Source: Phyllobacteriaceae bacterium UBA1059
GTDB taxonomy: Bacteria; Pseudomonadota; Alphaproteobacteria; Rhizobiales; Rhizobiaceae
Assembly (NCBI GenBank): GCA_002316345.1
Contig: DCDI01000139.1
Coordinates: 27,355 to 35,484 of the forward strand
DNA length: 8,130 bases
Direction of reading: 5' to 3'
A program made the position numbers and the translations under genes. Positions within the stretch are counted from its first letter, which is position 1. Each line of letters begins with the position of its first letter. Below are positions 1-6,060 of the stretch, piece after piece. The notes under the pieces were generated by a model. It searched no databases. It saw nothing but the letters and a program-made list of their open reading frames with translations, and was not told where the DNA came from.

Positions 1-572
1 ATTTCGCGCGGGGCACCCACCCCGCCGATCTCGTTCTGGAGCTGGTCGATGCGCGCGCCGAGAATGTCGATCTGACCCTTCTTGGTGGCGAGGCGATCGC
101 GGAAGGAGTTGTGCTGCAGCCGGATATAAAGCGGCTCCTCGCCCTTGTCGTCGGTGAGCGGCAGGTCGGCGGGGAACTCGATCTTGTCGAGATTGGCACT
201 TTCGGCCTGCAAACGCGCTTCGGTGGCACGCAGGAGATTGTAGCGCTGGCTGAGGATGTCGAAATTGCCTTGCGCCTGATTGGGCTGAAGACGCGCCAGA
301 ACATCGCCGGGTTGAACGACATCGCCTTCCTGAACCGGGATTTCCTGCACGATGCCGCACCCAAGGTGCTGGATAACCTTGCGGTTGCTGAACACGACGA
401 CCTGACCCTGCGCCGCAACGCCGCTCGACAAAGGCGCGGTGGATGCCCAGGTGCCGAACACGCCGAAGGCGAGCGCGACCGTCACATAGCCGGCCAGCAC
501 GAAGGGGCGCGGGGAAAAGCCGTCGGCGGGCTGCTTCGGGGCTTTCTTCATCGTGAGCATCTTGCCGATCAT
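1..572 (-). CDS. Type I secretion membrane-fusion (HlyD/PrtE-family) adaptor, N-terminal part, runs off the left edge
   Basis: Reading the minus strand from ATG at 572-570 gives 190 uninterrupted codons to the window edge. An HlyD-type adaptor bridges the inner-membrane ABC exporter and an outer-membrane TolC-like channel. A short cytoplasmic N-terminus (residues 1-23) is followed by one hydrophobic membrane segment (about 24-46). Next comes a lipoyl-like half-domain (about 52-97) with RKVIQHLGCGIVQEI and the V.EGD.V.PGD.L pattern typical of the family. From about 104 the sequence is heptad-rich and helical (QRYNLLRATEARLQAE), the start of the periplasmic hairpin. The second lipoyl half and beta-barrel lie outside the window. 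The start codon shares one base with the stop of the upstream ABC gene (TGATG), so translation is probably coupled. Odd point: family members usually read QH.EGGIV, but here it is GCG, placing a cysteine at residue 72. The family is secure; the substrate is unknown. Confidence 0.9.
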   Translation of the reverse strand, partial: MIGKMLTMKKAPKQPADGFSPRPFVLAGYVTVALAFGVFGTWASTAPLSSGVAAQGQVVVFSNRKVIQHLGCGIVQEIPVQEGDVVQPGDVLARLQPNQAQGNFDILSQRYNLLRATEARLQAESANLDKIEFPADLPLTDDKGEEPLYIRLQHNSFRDRLATKKGQIDILGARIDQLQNEIGGVGAPRE

Positions 573-2299
573 CAGCTTGCCACCGTCATTGCGCGGGCTG
601 CGACCGCTGGTTGATTGACCACGGGTAAGGGCGCCACGGCCTTGGGCTGCAGCACTTCGCGGGTTGGGCCGAAAGCGCGCATGCGGCCATCGGCCAGGAT
701 CAACGCCTTGTCGCTCAAGGCGAGCAGGCCGATCTTGTGGCTCACGAAGATCACCGTGCGGTTGCGGGCCTTGAGATCCTTGAGCGAACGCACAAGCGCC
801 TCCTCGCCATCCATGTCGAGATTGGCGTTGGGCTCGTCGAGGATCAGCACAGCGGGATCGCCGAACAAAGCGCGGGCGAGGCCGATGCGCTGACGTTGGC
901 CGCCGGACAGCTGCCGTCCGCTGATGCCGATCTGCGTTTCGTAGCCATCGGGCAGGGCCTGGATCATCTCGTGCACGCCGGCGCGCTGAGACGCCAGCAC
1001 GATCTCCTCGGCGGTGGCATCGCGGAAGCGGGCAATGTTTTCGGCGATGGTTCCAGCAAACAGCTCCACCGTTTGGGGGAGATAGCCGACATAGGTGCCG
1101 AGTTCGTCCTTGTTCCAGTGCTGCAGCTCGGAACCGTCAAGACGGACGCCACCGGCGATCGGCTGCCAGACGCCGACCAAGGCACGCACGAGGCTGGACT
1201 TGCCGGCGCCGCTTGGGCCGACCAGCGCCAATGCTTCGCCGGGCTCCAGCGCGAAGGAAACGCCGGCCACGATCGGGTTGCGCGAGCCGGGAGGGGCGAT
1301 CACCAAGCCTTCGGTGGAAAACTGGCCGGTGGGGGCGGGCAGTTGCAGGCGCTCGGTTTCGCCGGGCACGCGCGTGAAGAGTTCGTTCAGGCGATTATAC
1401 GCGCTGCGGGCACCGATGAACTGCTTCCACTGGCCGACGACCTGATCCACCGGCGCAAGCGCGCGGCCCATCATGATGGAGGCGGCGACCATCATGCCGG
1501 GGCTCATTTCGCGCTCCAGCACGAGGTAAGCGCCGGTGCAGAGGATCGCGACCTGCAGCACCATGCGGACGAATTTGGAGGCCGAAACCAGCACGCCGGC
1601 GCGGTCGCTGGCGGTGGCCTGGAGTTCCAGCGTCTTGCGGTGCATTGCATTCCAGCGACCGCGCAGGCTGGTTTCCATGCCAAGCGCGCGAATGACCTCG
1701 ACGTTCTGCAACGTCGTGTTGGCGAAATGCTGGGCGGCCTGGGACGCGGAGTTGGCGTCGTTCAGCGTCTTCTTGGTGGTGAACTCGTTGAGGATCGCGA
1801 GCACGAAGATGACCACAGCACCCGCCGTTGCCACCCAGCCGATATACGGGTGGAAGAAGAAGCAGACGGCCAGGAACACCGGCACCCACGGCACATCGCA
1901 CAGCGAAATGAGGCCGGAGCCGGTGAGGAACTCGCGCAGGCGATCGATGTCGACGAGGGCAAATTCGGACTTTGCGCCGGGAGCAGCGAGGGCGCTGGAT
2001 ACGACGCGCGAAAAGAGCGGGCTCGCCATCACATTGTCGAACTGCATGCCGGCGCGCACCAGAACACGGGAGCGGATCCATTCCAGCACGCCGTAGATGA
2101 TCAGCATGGTGACGGCGATGACGGTCAGCGCGATCAGCGTGACTTCACTGCGGCTTTGCAGCACGCGATCATAGACCTGTAGCATGTAAAGCGGGCCAAC
2201 GAACATCAGCGTGTTGATGGCGGCGCTGAACAGCACCACGGCGCCGAAGATCGCGCGATAGCTGCGCAGGGCGTCTTTGAACGTGTCGGATTTATTCAT
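572..2299 (-). CDS. prtD: Type I secretion ABC permease/ATPase (PrtD family)
   Basis: This 575-residue protein is a fused membrane and ATPase half-transporter that dimerises and powers one-step export of an RTX-type or similar protein. Hydrophobic segments lie at about 18-40, 54-73, 138-172 and 247-277, forming the ABC exporter membrane domain. The ATPase domain follows, with Walker A GPSGAGKSS (361-369), Q-loop Gln409, signature LSGGQRQR (464-471), Walker B VLILDEP (484-490) and switch His521. All catalytic residues are present. The length fits the PrtD/AprD/RsaD group, which lacks the N-terminal C39-like domain of HlyB. The next gene on the strand is the HlyD-type adaptor, the usual PrtD-PrtE order. 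No secreted substrate gene lies within about 500 bases upstream, and no outer-membrane TolC gene is in the window. An upstream ATG is out of frame, so 2299 is the start. The symbol is by family only, and the cargo (protease, S-layer or adhesin) cannot be told. Confidence 0.92.
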   Translation of the reverse strand: MNKSDTFKDALRSYRAIFGAVVLFSAAINTLMFVGPLYMLQVYDRVLQSRSEVTLIALTVIAVTMLIIYGVLEWIRSRVLVRAGMQFDNVMASPLFSRVVSSALAAPGAKSEFALVDIDRLREFLTGSGLISLCDVPWVPVFLAVCFFFHPYIGWVATAGAVVIFVLAILNEFTTKKTLNDANSASQAAQHFANTTLQNVEVIRALGMETSLRGRWNAMHRKTLELQATASDRAGVLVSASKFVRMVLQVAILCTGAYLVLEREMSPGMMVAASIMMGRALAPVDQVVGQWKQFIGARSAYNRLNELFTRVPGETERLQLPAPTGQFSTEGLVIAPPGSRNPIVAGVSFALEPGEALALVGPSGAGKSSLVRALVGVWQPIAGGVRLDGSELQHWNKDELGTYVGYLPQTVELFAGTIAENIARFRDATAEEIVLASQRAGVHEMIQALPDGYETQIGISGRQLSGGQRQRIGLARALFGDPAVLILDEPNANLDMDGEEALVRSLKDLKARNRTVIFVSHKIGLLALSDKALILADGRMRAFGPTREVLQPKAVAPLPVVNQPAVAARAMTVAS

Positions 2300-2409
2300 G
2301 GAAATGCCTGCGCGTCATGTCGCTGCCGAGAAGTCGCATGGGGACGAGGGAATGAAGGGTCTTCAAAGTGGGCGCGCGAAGCCGTGGCATGTTCGTGCCG
2401 GCCATGTCG

Positions 2410-2425
2410 GATGATCGCGATCATC
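2410..2425. promoter_or_regulatory. Perfect 16-bp palindrome, possible operator of the secretion operon
   Basis: GATGATCG is followed directly by its reverse complement CGATCATC, with no spacer. It lies 111 bases upstream of the prtD-type start and is intergenic. Such a site is a plausible binding site for a dimeric regulator. No known operator was recognised, and the function is inference. Confidence 0.4.
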
Positions 2426-2712
2426 TGTTCTCAAGCGTTTGATGGGCGACACGCTGCCTTGCTTCTCATTTCAGTGCATCGAAAGTCGCGCGGTCTGCTA
2501 CCGAGTCCGACGGAACCCTTTGGGAATACGTCCATTCCCGGCAAATTGCAAAGTAAAGTTGGGTTCTTTGTGGCGAAGATTGTCATTTTGCTTGCTGGAT
2601 GGTTCCGCTTTTTAACGGTGTTGCGGTTACTGTACTATCAGATAAAGCAGTTTTGCTTGCGACTCTCGCATCTAAGCTGTTCTATCGCGCTTTCAAATGC
2701 TGATTGCTGTAC

Positions 2713-2731
2713 CGTCCATCACCGATGGACG
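2713..2731. repeat. Perfect 8-bp inverted repeat with 3-base loop just upstream of the modA -10
   Basis: CGTCCATC (2713-2720) and GATGGACG (2724-2731) are exact reverse complements separated by ACC. The right arm contains the proposed modA -35 (TGGACG, 2726-2731). No T-run follows, so it does not look like a terminator. It may be a second operator overlapping the -35, or be fortuitous. Confidence 0.45.
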
Positions 2732-2755
2732 CGGCATCGGCGTTATGTTTATAAG
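2726..2755 (+). promoter_or_regulatory. Proposed modA promoter (-35 TGGACG, -10 TATAAG)
   Basis: TGGACG (2726-2731) resembles the housekeeping -35. An 18-base spacer leads to TATAAG (2750-2755), a good -10. Transcription would begin near 2761-2763, leaving a leader of about 40 bases before modA. The -10 sits inside the ModE-type inverted repeat, the arrangement expected for repression. The assignment is by pattern only. Confidence 0.5.
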
Positions 2756-2764
2756 AATATAACG
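2741..2764. promoter_or_regulatory. ModE-type molybdate operator (Mo-box) of the mod operon
   Basis: CGTTAT (2741-2746) and ATAACG (2759-2764) are perfect inverted arms with a 12-base A/T-rich spacer. From memory, this matches the arm sequence and spacing of the enterobacterial modA operator bound by the ModE dimer. The site overlaps the proposed -10 and the start of transcription, so bound ModE would block RNA polymerase when molybdate is plentiful. The ModE-type gene at the end of the same operon supports the call. Confidence 0.75.
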
Positions 2765-2802
2765 GAGGGCAGAGGGTCCGCCGGTCATCATCAGGAGTTC
2801 CG

Positions 2803-3603
2803 ATGTTCAACCGCAGACAGGTTGCAGGTTTTGCAGTTGCCGCTTTCTTCGCTGTGTCGAGCGTGGGAAGCTTCGTTTCAGCTGCCCAGGCACAGGAAAA
2901 GGTCACCGTCTTCGCGGCAGCCAGCCTGAAGAACGCGCTCGACAGCATCAATGCGGCGTGGAAGGCGACAAGCGGCAAGGAAGCCACCATCTCCTATGCT
3001 GCAAGCTCGGCGCTCGCCAAGCAGATCGAATCGGGTGCGCCGGCTGACGTGTTCGTGTCCGCTGATCTCGACTGGATGAACTATCTCGGGGATAAGAAGC
3101 TCATCAAGACCGACACCGAAGTGCAGCTTCTGGCAAACCGCATCGTGCTGGTTGCGCCTGCCGATGCGGCGGTGACGACCGACATCAAAAAAGACTTCGA
3201 TCTGGCCGGTCTGTTGAAGGGCGGCAAGCTCGCCATGGGCAATGTCAACTCCGTTCCGGCCGGCAAGTATGGCAAGGATGCGCTGGAACATCTCGGCGTC
3301 TGGAAGTCGGTTTCCGGCAATGTCGCGCAGGCTGAAAACGTGCGCGCCGCACTGGCCTTGGTCGCCACGGGGGAGGCGCCGCTCGGAATCGTGTATGAGA
3401 CGGATGCGGTCGCGGAAAAGAAGGTGAAGGTGGTGGGCGTGTTCCCGGAAGACAGCCATGACCCGATCATCTATCCGGCCGCCCAGACGGCCGAAGCCAA
3501 GTCGGCCGATACCGGCGCATTCCTCGAGTACCTGAAGACGGCAGAAGCCAAGAAGCTGTTTGAAGCGCAGGGCTTCACGGTTCTCCCCGGCACTGCCAAG
3601 TAA
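2803..3603 (+). CDS. modA: Molybdate ABC transporter periplasmic binding protein ModA
   Basis: This 266-residue protein captures molybdate (and probably tungstate) in the periplasm and delivers it to ModB/ModC. The signal peptide has basic residues (NRR) at positions 3-5, a hydrophobic core at about 7-27 and a likely cut after AQA (about residue 30). The mature protein begins QEKVTVFAAASLK, the characteristic ModA start. Likely oxyanion contacts, by family knowledge, are Ser41 in AAASL, the Ser pair in YAASSAL (68-69), the VPAGKYG loop (151-157), AENVRAAL (177-184) and Tyr199 in GIVYETDA. The length is normal for the family. The start is fixed by AGGAG at 2793-2797, five bases before ATG, and by the signal peptide. 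It is the first gene of modABC-modE, directly behind the ModE-type operator. Confidence 0.96.
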   Translation: MFNRRQVAGFAVAAFFAVSSVGSFVSAAQAQEKVTVFAAASLKNALDSINAAWKATSGKEATISYAASSALAKQIESGAPADVFVSADLDWMNYLGDKKLIKTDTEVQLLANRIVLVAPADAAVTTDIKKDFDLAGLLKGGKLAMGNVNSVPAGKYGKDALEHLGVWKSVSGNVAQAENVRAALALVATGEAPLGIVYETDAVAEKKVKVVGVFPEDSHDPIIYPAAQTAEAKSADTGAFLEYLKTAEAKKLFEAQGFTVLPGTAK

Positions 3604-3609
3604 GGCTGG

Positions 3610-4317
3610 ATGGGAATGGAATGGCTTGCGCTCAGTCCTGACGAATGGAACGCCGTGCGGCTGTCGCTCCGCGTTTCCTTCTGGGCAACGATCGCAAGCC
3701 TGCCTCTCGGCATTCTCGTCGCCTATGTGCTGGCGCGCCGGGAGTTCTGGGGCAAGTCGCTGCTCAACGGCATCGTGCACTTGCCCCTCATTCTTCCACC
3801 GGTGGTCACCGGTTATGTCCTGCTTCTCACCTTTGGGCGGCGTGCGCCGGTCGGTTCCTTCCTCGATAGCGCCTTCGGGATCGTCTTTTCCTTTCGCTGG
3901 ACAGGTGCCGCGCTTGCCTGTGGCGTGATGGCCTTTCCGCTGATGGTGCGTGCCATCCGCCTGTCGATCGAGGCCGTGGATCGCAAGCTGGAAGCTGCAG
4001 CCGGCACGCTGGGCGCCAGCCCTGCCTGGGTCTTCGCGACCATCACCCTGCCGCTGATCCTGCCCGGCATCATCGCCGGCATGATCCTCGCTTTCGCCAA
4101 GGCGATGGGTGAGTTCGGCGCGACTATCACCTTCGTGTCCAACATTCCCGGGGAAACGCAGACGCTTCCGTCCGCCATCTACACCTTCACGCAGGTTCCG
4201 GGCGGCGAGTTCGGCGCGCTGCGGCTGACCCTCGTTTCGGTTGTTATCGCCATGGTCGCGCTAATCGCGTCCGAAGTCATGGCGCGGCGGCTCAATCGGC
4301 AGATCGCAATCGAATGA
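3610..4317 (+). CDS. modB: Molybdate ABC transporter permease ModB
   Basis: This 235-residue inner-membrane channel subunit forms a homodimer that passes molybdate from ModA to the cytoplasm. About five hydrophobic segments are visible (about 16-42, 56-76, 90-117, 145-167, 203-225), normal for ModB. The cytoplasmic EAA coupling loop that docks on ModC is EAAAGTLGASPAWVFATITLP at 128-148, with its conserved glycine. The conserved GEFGATITF stretch (167-175) is also present. The gene begins six bases after the modA stop. AAGG at 3602-3605 is four bases from this ATG, while a second in-frame ATG at 3616 (protein beginning MEWLALSP) has more usual spacing and may be the true start. The stop overlaps the modC start by four bases (ATGA). 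Confidence 0.95.
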   Translation: MGMEWLALSPDEWNAVRLSLRVSFWATIASLPLGILVAYVLARREFWGKSLLNGIVHLPLILPPVVTGYVLLLTFGRRAPVGSFLDSAFGIVFSFRWTGAALACGVMAFPLMVRAIRLSIEAVDRKLEAAAGTLGASPAWVFATITLPLILPGIIAGMILAFAKAMGEFGATITFVSNIPGETQTLPSAIYTFTQVPGGEFGALRLTLVSVVIAMVALIASEVMARRLNRQIAIE

Positions 4318-5423
4318 CGATCTCCGTCGATCTGAAAAAGAGACTCGGTTCTTTCACGCTGGAAGCCACCTTTGCGGGCAGTGGAGCGCTAACGGCTTTG
4401 TTTGGCCAGTCCGGCTCCGGCAAGACGTCGCTGGTCAATCTGATTGCGGGTTTGACCAAGCCCGACCAAGGCCGGATCGTTGTTGGCGACACGGTGTTGG
4501 TGGATACGACCCAGCGCATCTTCTTGGCGCCGCACAAGCGCCGGATCGGCTATGTTTTCCAGGATGCGCGTTTGTTTCCGCATCTGACGGTGAGCCAGAA
4601 CCTGCGTTACGGGCGATGGTTTGCGCCCAAGGGAGAGCGCTATGCCGACATGGATGGCGTGGTGGAACTGCTGGGCATCGGCCATCTGCTTCAGCGCCGG
4701 CCGGACGCTTTGTCGGGCGGTGAAAAACAGCGTGTCGCAATCGGGCGCGCGCTGATTGCCAGCCCCAGGCTGATGCTGATGGACGAGCCGCTGGCCGCAC
4801 TCGACGATGCGCGCAAGGCGGAGATCCTGCCCTATATCGAGCGGCTGCGCGACGAAACGAAGATCCCGATCATCTATGTCAGCCATTCCGTTGCCGAAGT
4901 GGCGCGGCTGGCCAACGACGTCGTGATCCTGTCGGGCGGACGCGTGCTGTCGCACGGGCCGGCCGCGGATGTTCTGGCGCGCCATGACCTTCTGCCTGCC
5001 AGCGAAAAGGCGGAGGCCGGCGCACTGGTCGAACTGGTCGTTGACGAGCATGAGTCTGCCTATGGGTTGACCGTTCTGCGCTCCAAGAGCGGCGAATGGC
5101 GTCTGCCGCGGATCGAGGCGGCGACCGGCACCAAAGTCCGCGTGCGGGTGCGGGCGCGCGATGTGATGCTTGCGACGGAGAAGCCAAGCGGTATCAGCGC
5201 GCTCAATGTGTTGGAGGGCGTTGTCGCCGGTATAGACACAGGCGAGGGGCCGGATGTTCTCGTGACGCTGGTGTGCGGCGATGATCGCTTGTTTTCGCGC
5301 ATCACGCGGCGGTCGCTCGAAACCATGGCGCTCCGAACCGGACAGCGTTTATACCTTGTGATCAAGGCGGTGAGCTTCGAGGGTGGCGCTGCCGCCTTTC
5401 GTCATCCCGCCGCCGATCAATAA
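4314..5423 (+). CDS. modC: Molybdate ABC transporter ATPase ModC with C-terminal TOBE domain
   Basis: This 369-residue ATPase powers molybdate uptake through ModB. The nucleotide-binding domain spans about residues 1-230: Walker A GQSGSGKTS (31-39), Q-loop Gln83, signature LSGGEKQ (133-139), Walker B LMLMDEP (153-159) and switch His191. The C-terminal region, about 290-355, begins SGISALNVLEGVV, typical of a single TOBE/Mop domain that binds molybdate. In characterised ModBC transporters this domain lets cytoplasmic molybdate inhibit further transport. All catalytic residues are intact and the length is usual for ModC. The ATG overlaps the modB stop (ATGA) with no strong ribosome site, so translation is probably coupled. 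Related sulfate or iron ATPases are excluded by the gene context and the Mop-like tail. Confidence 0.96.
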   Translation: MTISVDLKKRLGSFTLEATFAGSGALTALFGQSGSGKTSLVNLIAGLTKPDQGRIVVGDTVLVDTTQRIFLAPHKRRIGYVFQDARLFPHLTVSQNLRYGRWFAPKGERYADMDGVVELLGIGHLLQRRPDALSGGEKQRVAIGRALIASPRLMLMDEPLAALDDARKAEILPYIERLRDETKIPIIYVSHSVAEVARLANDVVILSGGRVLSHGPAADVLARHDLLPASEKAEAGALVELVVDEHESAYGLTVLRSKSGEWRLPRIEAATGTKVRVRVRARDVMLATEKPSGISALNVLEGVVAGIDTGEGPDVLVTLVCGDDRLFSRITRRSLETMALRTGQRLYLVIKAVSFEGGAAAFRHPAADQ

Positions 5424-5437
5424 GGATATGCCTCATC

Positions 5438-5800
5438 ATGCCGTCGATCAGCCTGCGCATCAAGCTTGATCCGGCCGGCCGCATCGGCTCGGGCAAGATC
5501 GACCTGCTCGAGCAGATCGCGGCCTCAGGCTCGATTTCTGCCGCGGCCCGGCAGATGGGCATGTCCTACAAGCGAGCCTGGGATCTCGTTGAAGAAATGA
5601 AGCGCATGTTCGGCCGCCCGGTGGTGGACGCGCAAACGGGCGGGAAACACGGCGGCGGCGCACAACTGACTGATATGGGTGAGATGCTGGTCAGCCGATA
5701 TCGTGCGGTGGAAGAGGCAGCCACGCGCGCCGCGCAGGAACATATGGATGCGTTGCAGGCAGAGATGGCGCAGCCTCAGGAGACCGCGCTGCCCGATTGA
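5438..5800 (+). CDS. modE: Single-domain ModE-type molybdate-responsive transcriptional regulator
   Basis: This 120-residue winged-helix regulator matches the N-terminal DNA-binding domain of ModE. It has GSGKIDLLEQIAASGSIS (18-35) followed by the helix-turn-helix AAARQMGMSYKRAWDLVEEM (36-55). A glycine-rich wing, GGKHGGGAQLT (68-78), comes next, then a helical dimerisation tail (YRAVEEAATRAAQEHMDALQ). Classical ModE is about 260 residues and carries two molybdate-binding TOBE domains; these are absent here and the frame ends cleanly, so this is the short form rather than a break. It sits 14 bases after modC and should be co-transcribed. AAGGA at 5422-5426 is 11 bases from the ATG, rather far. 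It is the obvious candidate to bind the inverted repeat at 2741-2764, making it autoregulatory. How molybdate is sensed without TOBE domains is not visible here. Confidence 0.9.
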   Translation: MPSISLRIKLDPAGRIGSGKIDLLEQIAASGSISAAARQMGMSYKRAWDLVEEMKRMFGRPVVDAQTGGKHGGGAQLTDMGEMLVSRYRAVEEAATRAAQEHMDALQAEMAQPQETALPD

Positions 5801-5807
5801 TCGTGCG

Positions 5808-6026
5808 TTAAGCGAGTTTCGCCGTGCTCAGAACGGCTTCCATCCGTTCACGCCAGCCGGGTCCGGTTGCCTGAAACTTGCTGACGACGTCTCGGTCGAG
5901 ATCGACGGTGATGTCGACGCGCCGGTTGGCGTCGAGCGCCTGCAGGCGAGGGCCAACGGGGAGCTCGATCCTCGTTGTGGAAAAGGTGTTGTTTTCAGGT
6001 GTCATTGCCGCACTCCGGTGCTGCAT
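5808..6026 (-). CDS. BrnA-family antitoxin-like small protein
   Basis: This is a small protein of 72 residues from the first ATG, or 65 from an in-frame ATG at 6005. The C-terminal half (VDITVDLDRDVVSKFQATGP, then GWRERMEAVL) matches the conserved core of BrnA-type antitoxins: a beta-strand, then D.DV...F.ATGPGW..R..AVL. BrnA proteins are ribbon-helix-helix DNA-binding antitoxins that neutralise the RNase BrnT and repress their own promoter. BrnT (about 90 residues) normally lies immediately upstream on the same strand, but there is no room or reading frame for it here, so this is an orphan or a stand-alone regulator. The strong Shine-Dalgarno (AAGGAG at 6047-6052) is 20 bases from the 6026 start, too far. 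It serves a 12-codon ORF whose stop overlaps the 6005 ATG, favouring the 65-residue form. It is convergent with modE, 7 bases away. Confidence 0.72.
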   Translation of the reverse strand: MQHRSAAMTPENNTFSTTRIELPVGPRLQALDANRRVDITVDLDRDVVSKFQATGPGWRERMEAVLSTAKLA

Positions 6027-6040
6027 TCCAAGCTGGACAT
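6002..6040 (-). CDS. Possible 12-codon leader ORF coupled to the BrnA-like gene
   Basis: On the minus strand, AAGGAG (6047-6052) is six bases from ATG at 6040. It opens an ORF of MSSLECSTGVRQ ending with TGA at 6004-6002. That stop overlaps ATG 6005-6003, which is in frame with the BrnA-like gene (ATGA junction). This is textbook geometry for translational coupling. Expression is not shown. Alternatives are chance, or a one-base frameshift near the start of the antitoxin-like gene that detached its original N-terminus. Confidence 0.35.
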   Translation of the reverse strand: MSSLECSTGVRQ

Positions 6041-6060
6041 TAGCATCTCCTTACGTGCTT

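Larger units (their letters stand above)
2300..2802. other. Divergent intergenic region between the secretion operon and the mod operon
   Basis: This 503-base stretch separates divergent operons. No convincing gene is present. A plus-strand open frame starting at 2384 has Cys/Arg-rich low-quality composition, no family resemblance and runs into modA in another frame. By eye, 2540-2765 is clearly richer in A+T than the flanking genes, as expected for promoter DNA. Structure found: a perfect 16-bp palindrome at 2410-2425, a GGGAAT/ATTCCC inverted repeat at 2522-2539, two copies of TTTTGCTTGC (2586-2595 and 2651-2660), an 8-bp-stem inverted repeat at 2713-2731, and the modA promoter with a ModE-type operator at 2726-2764. 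I could not place a convincing promoter for the leftward secretion operon. Confidence 0.7.

Noticed and set aside
737..2182. Long plus-strand open frame of 481 codons opposite the secretion ABC gene
   Set aside because: It is a shadow on the opposite strand: His/Gly/Asp-rich composition typical of the antisense of a GC-rich gene, while the minus strand encodes intact ABC motifs.
2512..2532. GGAAC at 2512-2516 as the -35 of an EcfG-type stress promoter
   Set aside because: No CGTT -10 element lies at the required 16-17 base spacing.
2384..2929. Plus-strand open frame of 181 codons upstream of and overlapping modA
   Set aside because: Cys/Arg-rich, no family resemblance, no ribosome site, and it covers the mod promoter and the modA signal-peptide region in another frame.
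2878..3780. Minus-strand 300-codon frame across modA/modB
   Set aside because: Antisense shadow of the clearly identified modA and modB; no recognisable domain.
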